A DNA stretch of 64,000 nt, taken from Aedes albopictus. Lineage: Eukaryota > Arthropoda > Insecta > Diptera > Culicidae. This document shows, piece by piece, positions 55,180 through 64,000 of the stretch. The notes under the pieces were generated by a model. The model saw only the letters and a program-made list of their open reading frames with translations. It ran no database searches and was not told the origin of the DNA. Position 1 is the stretch's first letter. Each line of letters starts with the position of its first letter. Where the stretch lies: positions 480,990,252 to 481,054,251 of the forward strand of contig NC_085137.1 of assembly GCF_035046485.1 (NCBI RefSeq), read 5' to 3'. The position numbers and the translations under genes were made by a program.

Positions 55180-56525
55180 TGAGAGCCGTAGCTCTTATAT
55201 TTTTAAAAAACGTACGAATATTGTTGTGTACATTTCAAAGATTGAAGTCCTTCTACCACTACACCACTACCATCCCTGCTCCGAACAAAAAACCGCTTAA
55301 CAGAGGATGTCCTGAGTTTTCTATGTATGCGATGCACAGTGGGAAAGGCGGCCGGCGTCGGGGGAGGAACAAGATTCTATTTTTGAGACACTTTGCAATC
55401 AAAGTCAACAAAAGAGCGAAGAAAACAGAGAGCGGGTAAAAAACGAAGAAAAAGACCCACAAAATATGTAATTTTGCCGCCACTGACTGAATGCGGTGCG
55501 GTGAATCGCATGTCTCGCCCCGACTAATGATAAGCATGAGTTCTAATTGCGGAAAAGCGCGTACGCGAAAATAAGCGCTTTGAGCGTTTTCTTTGTCATT
55601 GCGAAATGGTGATAATTGAACAGCTGTGCGAAAACGGATCGTTAGCTGTAGCTGTCCCTGAAAGGTCTGTATGGTTGAAAATATAACATTGAGAAAGTTC
55701 CTACTTTCATTTTCATTTTCATTTTGCAGCATTTGGTGGGGCAATAAGAGCGCAAGTCAATCCAAAGCCGAAGATCAAGGAGGGGTAATGACCGTAATAG
55801 TCCGTGCGGACCACATGAACACCATCGGAGGGGTAATGGTATGGGTTGGGGGAAGGAATTGGAGAGGACTTGACACAATTATGCAAATAATACGGCGAAA
55901 TTCAATGAAACATGGGTTTAACCCTCCACTTCCCATGGTTGTTCTAGCTAGAGAGCACCATCGATTTTCGACGAAATCTGGACAAACGGAATTAGATAAA
56001 TATGATGCAATAATTTTTAGAATATGACTATAACCTCATAAGTTTAACCCAACTACTAACTACTTGTTTCAATAGTAGAACTATTGATAAACAATCAATG
56101 ACCTATTGGTTTACAACAAAAAAAAGTTCATTGATTTCGAAAAATTCAGCCAATTTGCAATATTTTTTGTTCAAGCGCTTCTTTCGTTTAAAGTCATGGG
56201 AAGAGAAGGGTTTGATTGATTATCTTTAGATGAAAAATATGCAAAATTAATAAATATGCAAAAAATAAATAAATAACAAAACAATGAAATCATTTTAGCT
56301 GTCTAAATAAAAAAAAATTAAAATTCAAAGACTAAACCTTCTTTTCTAGACCCAAGAAAATTCAAATTCCAATTTATTTGAATGTGTTGTAATCCTGACA
56401 TGTCGTTAACGTCTTTATATCCTAATTCCTACCTGTTACGCTATGCCACAATAAGATCTAGGAGATAAACAAAAACACGTATGGTCTTTCGGATGGCTAT
56501 TACGTTGAAAATTACTGTAAATACA
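55180..56525. other. No confirmed gene
   Basis: Opposing frames at 55259-55744 (minus) and 55671-56027 (plus) overlap; neither has a recognisable domain. The 55290-55930 stretch has higher GC than its neighbours and could be unique host sequence. Confidence 0.35.
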
Positions 56526-56528
56526 GTA

Positions 56529-56745
56529 CAGGTCGGACTCGACTATCCGGATTCAAACTCTGAAGCCTCCTAAAACCACATCTGGCAAACGGAATGATGT
56601 ACAAAGCTGAAATATTTACTGGCAACTAATCAAAATTAGCTTGACAAAATGTCAAAATTTTAGCTTTATACATACAACATTTCGTTCCCCAGACACACGT
56701 TTCCGAAGCTTCTGAACCCGACTCCGGACAATTGAGTCCGACCTG
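56529..56745. mobile_element. TA-flanked MITE, 217 bp
   Basis: CAGGTCGGACTCGACTATCC and GGACAATTGAGTCCGACCTG are inverted ends, TA on both sides (56527-56528, 56746-56747). Confidence 0.9.
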
Positions 56746-56749
56746 TACA

Positions 56750-58230
56750 AACGTATTACGTGGTATTACTAACACTCAAAATAGGAGCTCCTGCTCAAAC
56801 GGTTCCAAAATCTATGCACCCGTTTGGAAGATATGTATAAATAATAATGAAAAAAAAAATCCATGTTTAATACTGTTATCCTGCCCATAGTTTCCTAATA
56901 CTAGCTACTTTTGTCTAGGCTCAACTGGTAGTGCAGTTTCTAGCGTCAATTGTCTTCTAGATTCCTAGAGCAATAATGATGAGTAGTAAGTGTAACGCAG
57001 ATACCACCCACACCCAATTTTACGTAACGCTCCTCAAAATCTAACTGCAATTTCCTAAAATATTGGGTCTATGCAAGCTGAACTATGACATTGCTTTGGA
57101 AATTGTGATAGGCTCACTGCGGATACTCCTCTGGTCCCCATTAGCATTTACGGCCGATTTTTTCACCTCTGCTCAGCTCTTAAACCAGATTCACATCTAT
57201 CTTAAGACTAAATCAGAAATGAATAAATTGGCGCACAAAGTGCTAATGGGTTAAGCCCTCCCATCGCGTCAAGATCGAATATCCATGGGGAGGGAACATT
57301 GAGAAAGTTCCTACTTGTAGATATACCTAATATCCAATCCATCCATCATGGCACCCGACTTATAGAGCAATGAATTTCCCTAAAGGAGAAATTTACACCA
57401 AGCCTAATCATTGACTTTCGATTCAGTTGCCCGGCCTCACTATCCGTAGCATCAGACAGTACCATGGCAAACCGTTATCTCAGAGATGTGCTTTTGTTGC
57501 CCGGTCAAAATTTCCAAGTTCCGCGCTGCAGCAACGGCGGCAGTCAGGGTGCCATCAATCAAACTCGACTACGACTCCCAACACACCAACTAGGGCAGCT
57601 TGTTTGATCACCTTCTCGTCTTCGTCGTTCAAGTCGTCGTCGTCTTTCGATTCGTTGCTCTTTCGATAAGCATCACGAGGCGAGGATAGAGATTTTATTT
57701 CTTCAACAATTCCAATAAAGGAAGAAGAAACCTTGACCCAAAACTTGTTGTACGGCTGTACTATACTTCCATATTGATGAGTTTTACGAAGCGAAGCTCC
57801 GGATAGCCGGATGGTTGAACAATTTTTATTTAATATTCATTTCGATGCATTCAATATAGATGAAGGTGGCTGCATGTGTGGCAAATTGCCACTGGCAATA
57901 ATTTCTATAGAAGTTATGGGCCCGAACGAGGCTGACGTGTCCAGTCGATACGTTCTGTAAGTCTGGATAGGCATAGGAGTTACCTTCACATTGTTTGTGT
58001 CCATCGCATGATTCACTTACTATATAAAGTGGTTTGTTTCATTATGAAAGCTATTCAATGAATCATTATATCGGTCTTCTTAGTTTTGATTGCGCGTATA
58101 CATATCCTAACTATAGTCAGTGATCAATGGACCTGTACATGTTGTTCAAGTATAGAATTGAATCGATTAATTTGTAGCTTTCTGTTTGTAAAAAACAGTT
58201 TTTTCTTCTTTCTAGACGTCGCTGTATCTC
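56750..58230. other. No recognised gene
   Basis: A frame at 57427-57669 ends in a Ser/Phe-rich low-complexity run and lacks a domain. AACATTGAGAAAGTTCCTAC occurs at 57296 and also near 55685. Confidence 0.35.
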
Positions 58231-58254
58231 AGCTTAAAGCGCAGTTTCGAGTTC

Positions 58255-58395
58255 GAAAGGAATCGCTCAAGAAACTTCTTGAGTGATTCCTGGCAGAAAC
58301 TTTCTTCGGTGACTGCCATTTGAACTGTCATTTCTTCGCTACTGCGTACTGCGATCGGAGAAAAACCGGTTTCTTGAGCGATTCAGGCAAGGAAT
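58255..58395. repeat. Palindromic repeat AAGGAATCGCTCAAGAAAC
   Basis: GGAATCGCTCAAGAA is followed at once by its inverse TTCTTGAGTGATTCC, and again by GTTTCTTGAGCGATTC at about 58369. Probably a MITE end or small fold-back. Confidence 0.55.
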
Positions 58396-58399
58396 TTCC

Positions 58400-59209
58400 C
58401 ATGCATCAAGATAGGCTGAGAAATTCTTTCTCATCTGCAAACAGTGCTTAATGCTCTATGCGCACAATAGAAATACACTAGAACGCCAATGGCGCTGAAC
58501 TCAGTTTTCCTATTTAATTATTTTAATAACTTTAGTTGTAATAATTGATTATGTTTAAGTGCCCATCTTGTAGATGACCTTTTGTTTTGGTAAACAAAAT
58601 TTATTTGACACTTATAGTACCGCTACGGACGTTGTAAGGGCGAGGCAAACTAGATGTTAGTCACACGAACAGTCGCGCCATTGGATTTCTGTGGCTGGTT
58701 ATTCTAATATGCGCACTTATAGATTGATCAACTGAGAACTTTATTGGGTTTCTCATTAATGTTTAGACTACTGTGATAATATGAGAATCCACTATATCAT
58801 CATTTCCCAGCAACATTTCGCACTAATCAAACATATTTTGTTTACCTATTGTGCATCCGAAGACCCTGTTGAGTTCATGAACCGAACATGTGTACGCTAG
58901 CCGCTGCAAAGTCGTGGGCGAAATTCGACTGTGATAATAATGAATTCGGGCCGAGTCTAAATGGGTGCAAATGTCGCAATATTTTCATACATGCACATCA
59001 CGTGACAGGCATATTAGAAAACGCTTCTGGACCATTACCGAGAAGGAAAACCCAGAAACCCCAGAAATTTGGAAGGCTGAGTACGGCATCATCAGCATTG
59101 GCTGCCAAGTTGCATATGGCCGCGGTTCTGCTCAACTGAACAAACTTTACCGCACACATGTCACTTGCAGCCTTCAATAACGATCAGAGATGAAGAATAC
59201 ATGTAAATT
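58400..59209. other. No recognised gene
   Basis: Frames at 58888-59180 have no recognisable domain. Confidence 0.35.
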
Positions 59210-59217
59210 ATTTGAAA

Positions 59218-59697
59218 TACAGATGGGCGAACCGTTCGCGAACGGTCCGGACCGGAAGAACTAGTTATTTGAGAAGAATGACTGAACTGTCGTTCGTTTG
59301 AAAAGAACGGTAGTTCTCTGTTTTCTCAAAATCGAGAAAATTGAATGTTTCTCAGAACCGTTCATTAAGCTTTTCCAAGGATGAAGTTTAGTTTCTGAGA
59401 GATTGAATGTTGTAAATGATCTGCCAAACCATCTCGCAAATAATTAAAAATCTTATATTTTTGTAGAGTTTGATTTACAAACATTAAAAGGTTTCTCTAA
59501 TCACGCAAATAACACGTAAATGTAAAATAACTTGAGTTGGGCTTTAACATATTGATAAGGTACCTTACTAGTTCCACAATAGATTTACAAAACAACGATA
59601 AAAACAAACTACTGAACGGTTCCCGAGAACTAGTTCCTTATTAAGATCTGTTCAATGGGAAACGATTCCGGTCAAAGAACTCTTTTGCCCATCTCTA
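59218..59697. mobile_element. hAT-type element, 480 bp, 8-bp target duplication
   Basis: TACAGATGGGC and GCCCATCTCTA are inverted ends, flanked by ATTTGAAA (59210-59217, 59698-59705). Subterminal GAACGGTCCGGACCGG and GAACTAGTT motifs repeat inside. No transposase frame. Confidence 0.88.
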
Positions 59698-59917
59698 ATT
59701 TGAAACCATTGATATTGGGTAATTATCGGTACACTGCACTCAGTTCACTCTGGCTTAACAAAAACATTAAAATTTGATTAACAGTTCAGTATGGCTGAAT
59801 GCATTTTTTGTTACAAACTAGCCGGATTGTGAAAACAATCTGGGGTATTCATCGTTTATCAAGTTGAAATCGATATCACTCACAACCCTTTACATGAATC
59901 AGAAACGACGCGTATAG

Positions 59918-60172
59918 CACAGACAAACAGACGTATCACTTGGAACAAACTGCGATTAAAATCATCGCCACAAAAGTATAATCGCCCAATACTATTTACG
60001 CTGTGTGTCGCAAACCCACTGAGTAGATGGTGGTAGTGAGTAAACGTCAAAGAGGAGCAAAAACGATGCGAACGCCCTGAGCTAAATATTTGCGAACTAC
60101 AGAATATTTAAATAATCCGTTAAAAATAGAAACGATGGGAAGTGGGTAGAAAGAGATGTCTGTCTGTCTGTG
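59918..60172 (+). mobile_element. 7-bp-duplication MITE, copy 6
   Basis: A 255-bp element, CACAGACAAACAGACGTATC at the left and ...GATGTCTGTCTGTCTGTG at the right, flanked by CGTATAG (59911-59917, 60173-60179). It is the most diverged copy, paired with copy 5. Confidence 0.92.
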
Positions 60173-60292
60173 CGTATAGTATAGTACCACCGACGAAATA
60201 GTACCCCGGAGGTCTCAAAATAGTTTGAAAGCGGATGCCCTCCCAGCTCAGCCTTTTCCACCCATGCCTTTTTTTCCATAAGCTGGACATTA

Positions 60293-61297
60293 GTATGGGA
60301 CAAACTTCAAATTCTCGCTCCAGTCGACTTTTTTGATTCCATTTAGGTCCCATATGAACTGTGCAAAATTTCAGCGCAATCGGTGAAACTATAATTTAGC
60401 GCAAGCGGTTCAAAGTTTCCATAGGATTTACTATGGGAAAAGTTACACTTTCGGATAAAAAATCCCGGAGGTCGCTTTTTGTCTCCTTAATTCAAATCGA
60501 TCAACGTTTCTTGTAGAAAAACCATTTATGAAACTTTCCTTCGAAGACCACAAACGATTGGATGCTTGTGGAAAAAGTTATTGATTTATTACCGATTAGT
60601 GATCCAACGAACGGCTTTTTTTTTTGTTTTATTAGCAGCACTGTATCAGCTGCCTTGGCTGCTGCTGTTTCTGGGGGTGGTGATGCCTCCCAATGAGAGT
60701 CTAATAGAGGTGGGAAGAAGATATTTCGTGTGCGTGAGATCTGTGTCTGGTTCAAAACATGTCACTACTACAAGCAAAGCAAGCTCCCATAAAAACGCGT
60801 GTCAAATAGTGACGTCACTATTTGTGTTTACATTTTTCTTTCCTTACTAATACATAGCCTTCTCTTCTTCTTCCCCACCTGTAATTTACTCTCATTGGAT
60901 GCCTCCCGCCACCCCATGCAACAACGGCAGCAGCAGTGCTGCTGATAAAACAAAACAAGAAGCTGTTCGTTGGATCACTAATCGGTAATAAATCAATAAC
61001 TTTTTCCACAAGCATCCAATTGTTTAGCGATCTTCGAAGGAAAGTTTCATAAATGATTTTTCTACAAGAAGCATTGATCGATTTGAATTAAGGAGACAAA
61101 GGGCAACCTCTGGGATTTTTTGTTTGAAAGTGTAACTTTTGCCATAGTAAATCCCATGAAAACTTTGAACCGCTTGCGCTAAATTATAGTTTCACCGATT
61201 GCGCTGAAATTTTGTACAGTTCATATAGCACCTAAATGGGATCGAAAAAGTCGACTGGAGCGAGGATTTATTTTTTCCATACAAGCGGGTCCCATAC
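60293..61297. mobile_element. TA-flanked fold-back element, 1.0 kb
   Basis: GTATGGGACAAACTTC...CGCTCCAGTCGAC at the left and GTCGACTGGAGCGAGG...GTCCCATAC at the right pair over ~390-bp arms. TA is on both sides (60291-60292, 61298-61299). A 9-bp MITE occupies the loop. Confidence 0.88.
60691..60897. mobile_element. 9-bp-duplication MITE, copy 2
   Basis: A 207-bp copy flanked by GATGCCTCC (60682-60690, 60898-60906). It contains AGTGACGTCACT, a perfect CRE-like palindrome, as does copy 1. Confidence 0.93.
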
Positions 61298-61461
61298 TAC
61301 TCGACATGTGCAGACACAGAGCAAGAGTGATCATGCTAAATGAAGTCCGTGCTTGTCCTGAGATCCGAAAGTGCAGCAATTTGTGTACATTAATTTATGT
61401 TGGTCGAGGATAACCACGAAAATGTTCTCCAAGTACAAAAGAGATTCCAAAAATATTAATG

Positions 61462-62487
61462 AGATTCGAACTTAGATCATTAAAGTGATAATCAAGCGCG
61501 TTACCCAGGTAACCAATAAGCACTTTATTCAGCATTATTTCAGCATTATATGCGCCTTTACAGCTGGTCATTTAATGGCACTCCGCCGTATATGCGCCTT
61601 AAATGCTACTTAAGTTCAGGTTTTAGCCCAATATACGGCTGCTTAAATGCTATACCTTCAGGAACTTCTTGAACAACTGTCAAAATAGTAACGCCTTGAC
61701 TGTAACGCCTAATATGAGACAAACCAAAATGGAAAAAAAATCACTCCGCTCCTCCACTTTCTCTGTCATTTTACACTCTCATTCAGTACGGCATATTTTC
61801 TTGTAGGTGTTTTTTTTGCTGATTACTTCTCTGACTGCGATTCGATCTCGAGACCCTGCTATAGAACGTGTTGGAAGGAGCTCCTGCGCGCTACACGGTA
61901 GGCTGAAAATAAAGCTGTGAAGAGCGCTGATTTTTTTGTTCTATTTTAACTTTGTAGTGATTGGGTTTTGTTCCTGATCAGGTGGACTTATTTCGCTTGG
62001 AGTGTTTATTCGAAGTTGAACGAGAAAGATTGGAATGGGTACAAAAAAGGAAATGTAAAATCATCTTTTTTCAATACCCCATGTTTTGATTGACATGAAT
62101 GATCCTTTCACCACATAAAGTAGCTTCCACAGACGTCGATAATAGTTTGCATAGACGCGACGATGCGACACAAAAAAAAAACGAATTGAGTGCTTCAAAC
62201 ATAGCAACAACAAATTATCTTTAAGCAGTTTTGTGGCTTTGAAATGGCATTTGAAATGCTTAAAACTCAAAATAAAATGTGCATTTGAAATGCTACGTAA
62301 CAGCAAAAGGTTTTTAAACTGCATTTTGAATGCTAATTAAGGGTGTCTATGCTGTCAAACTGCTATGCTAGGGCAGTAAGCAGATTACATGCAAATATAA
62401 GACTGATGTACTGCTTATTCAAATGCTTATTGGTTACCTGGGTACCTTTAGATCATTTTACCTAACGAGCCTAGATAAAACAAAGAG
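61462..62487 (-). ncRNA. tRNA-like (SINE-like) sequence split by a TA element
   Basis: Read on the minus strand and skipping 61504-62442 plus one TA, the sequence has an A-box-like CTAGGCTCGTTAGGTAA, an anticodon-arm-like GCGCTTGATTATCAC and a B-box-like AAGTTCGAATCTC. It looks like a tRNA-derived SINE head. Confidence 0.5.
61504..62442. mobile_element. TA-flanked element, 939 bp
   Basis: CCCAGGTAACCAATAAGCA and TGCTTATTGGTTACCTGGG are perfect inverted ends, TA on both sides (61502-61503, 62443-62444). AAATGCT motifs recur in both orientations. No transposase frame. Confidence 0.88.
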
Positions 62488-62992
62488 GAGAAACGTCAAA
62501 ATTGGAACAGTAGATTTTCTGTCATCCCCATATAGGAGAACTTACGTATTTTCGGCAGTTTTATACTCTTCGTCATGGGGGGTTTTTTGAAACCTGTTAA
62601 TCTCAAAGTTGGCCTCAAACCCTTACCAACCAAGCTGAGTTCGGCTGTTCGGGCTCGAAAGAAGTTGATCATCAATATTAATTTCTATTCCCGATCAGCC
62701 TAGATAGCCGTGTAGTGGCGGTAGCAGTTCCTTCAACTGGCTAGGAATATCACTTCGGATTGTCTGATCCGGTGGTAAGAGTCCACCAAACAGGCGACCC
62801 CTAATTCATGGTGTCATGCGGCTTAATGCGTACCGTGCCTAGGAATGGATGGTTAGGGGGGTCTAATAAAAACCTAATCGCTAACGGTGTCTGTGGAGTA
62901 CCAGGGCACCCTCCACAGTATTTTGCCCTTACTGTGTTAAACGGAGCAATGACGCAGTGGACCTTATTTTTCTCCTGTAAATAGGAAAAAAA

Positions 62993-64000
62993 ATGAGTAC
63001 CTTGAAAATTATCCAAACCAGTGAATCAAAATTCAACCATCGCGCAACAATAATGACAATGTCGCAACCTGTATTTGTTGCGACAAACAAACCCATGCGA
63101 CATAAGTTTTTCCCAACTTGAAAATAATGGGATTAATATCGTACACCACGAGTTAAGAGGTTTTCAAGCCTTGCATTGCGATTTTCGAACGGTAACTTCG
63201 AGTCGGTAAACACTGCAACTCTGGTGAAGCTCTATCATCAAACAGTTACGACTTTGGGTTAGCAATAATTGATTATTCACGAGTTGAAAAGTACGCAACA
63301 AATTCAGCTTCCGTTTAGTCTGCAACAAAAAATTTCGAGATCATGTCACGTCTGTTGCCAGTAGGGATAAAGAGAAATCGTCGCACCTTCTTTGTTGCTT
63401 GTTTTGTGCTTCTTTTGTCTGACAATTCTCTTCACTGATCCAAACAAATCTTCACCACGCGAAGAGTGCTTCAACTGTGCTCAGCAGAAGATTTATTAGA
63501 GAACAGTTAGACGTGGGCTTAATTCAAGAGCCCTGGGTAAATAGTGGAAGGGTAATGGGTTGCTCTTCGCAGAATTGTAGGATTTTGTACGACGAAAGTC
63601 AGTCTAATCCAAGAACAGCCATTTTAGTAAGTAGGAGAACAAAATTTGTCCCAATTACTGAGTTTATTACAAGAGACATTGTTCCGATTAAAATGGAGGT
63701 CCCAACAATCCAGGGAAAAACTGAGGTATGCATTGCTTCTGTATATTTTCCGGGAGACGTTGATGATGTGCCTTCATCTTTGGTCGTAAGTTTTGTTAAT
63801 TATTGCAAAAAAATAAACACCCAATTTGTAATAGGGTGCGATGCAAATGCCCATCATACCATATGGAGCAGTACAGATATTAATAAAAGAGGTGAGGATC
63901 TCCTGAATTACATTTCGTCTAATAACATAGACATATGCAATAAAGGGAATTCTCCAACTTTTGTTAAGGACAAACGTCTTGAAATCCCGCTTCAACAATG
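62993..64000 (+). pseudogene. LINE ORF2 N-terminus (endonuclease), split by a MITE
   Basis: The frame begins at ATG 62993 (MSTLKI) and is broken after 63011/63019 by a 418-bp element plus its 8-bp duplication. Past the element it resumes as IQTNLHHAKSAS and runs open to the window edge: QEPWVNSG, the catalytic-loop motif GCDANAHHTIWSSTDINKRG and ISSNNIDICNKG. These align with the endonuclease of the intact LINE at 31664. The final codons (KRLEIPLQQ) depart from the expected DITLCS-like motif, so a further defect may lie at the edge. No ORF1 precedes the frame. Confidence 0.82.
63020..63437. mobile_element. hAT-type MITE inside LINE ORF2, 8-bp target duplication
   Basis: CAGTGAATCAAAATTC at the left and GACAATTCTCTTCACTG at the right, 418 bp, flanked by ATCCAAAC (63012-63019, 63438-63445). 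An inverted, longer homologue of 48930-49280. Confidence 0.93.

Larger units (their letters stand above)
62690..64000 (+). mobile_element. LINE 5' half, running off the window
   Basis: The leader (about 62690-62992) contains GCCGTGTAGTGGCGGTAGCA and AGAGTCCACCAAACAGGCGA, then blocks shared with the LINE leader at 31900-32075. A coding frame opens at 62993. Same or sister family as the LINE at 27723-32083, in plus orientation. Confidence 0.82.

Noticed and set aside
55259..56027. Overlapping 161- and 118-residue frames on opposite strands
   Set aside because: Mutually exclusive, no domain in either, and no promoter or splice evidence I can defend.
1..64000. Integrated viral sequence (common in Aedes genomes)
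   Set aside because: None of the longer translations shows motifs of RNA-virus polymerases, nucleoproteins or glycoproteins; all reverse transcriptases here are of LINE type.

Overview
This window is AT-rich, gene-poor, repeat-dense eukaryotic DNA. The abundance and types of non-LTR retrotransposons and of short inverted-repeat elements (TA, 3-bp, 7-bp, 8-bp, 9-bp and TTAA target duplications), plus an insect-type SH3BGR/Sh3beta coding exon, point to a culicine mosquito, most likely Aedes. That assignment is inference from repeat style and one protein match; no taxonomic search was run. There are no bacterial features and no CRISPR array, and I recognised no viral sequence.

Host gene. The only convincing host gene is on the minus strand and runs from about 23.5 kb down to 12.8 kb. 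The exon at 23092-23517 encodes the thioredoxin-like core of an SH3-domain-binding glutamic-acid-rich (SH3BGR / Sh3beta) protein. Three more open segments downstream end or begin at splice-like sites in phase 0: a 342-codon Glu/Asp-rich segment (19048-20073), a 45-codon exon (13111-13245) and a 22-codon terminal exon (12798-12866). I read them as one gene with an optional acidic cassette. The first exon (about 16 residues) was not found. The introns are packed with transposons, a satellite array that changes orientation, and a degenerate GGAATCC minisatellite.

Retrotransposons. A nearly intact minus-strand LINE (27723-32083; one 1169-residue frame with endonuclease, reverse transcriptase and RNase H) is flanked by an exact 304-bp direct repeat. 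It lies inside a TA-flanked inverted-repeat element that also holds a TTAA element, and that element lies inside a decayed gag-like reading frame. An RTE-type LINE (23999-25285, 12-bp target duplication) and a second RTE 3' end (about 13725-14026), a LINE C-terminal fragment (46256-46553) and a LINE 5' half running off the right edge (about 62690-64000) are also present. The last is split 19 bases after its start codon by a hAT-type element.

DNA elements. I delimited about 35 terminal-inverted-repeat elements by pairing the ends and, for most, matching the target duplication. They include six copies of a ~254-bp family with 7-bp duplications, a degenerate autonomous hAT with CCCGGGAT-rich subtermini (37677-39151), two 9-bp-duplication copies, and a TA element (40799-42271) that has acquired a fragment of an intron-containing gene. 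Tandem arrays lie at 14.2-17.2 kb (~150 bp unit), 34.7-35.9 kb (~131 bp unit) and 49.3-50.3 kb (~136 bp unit). Insertion order can be read directly from several nestings.
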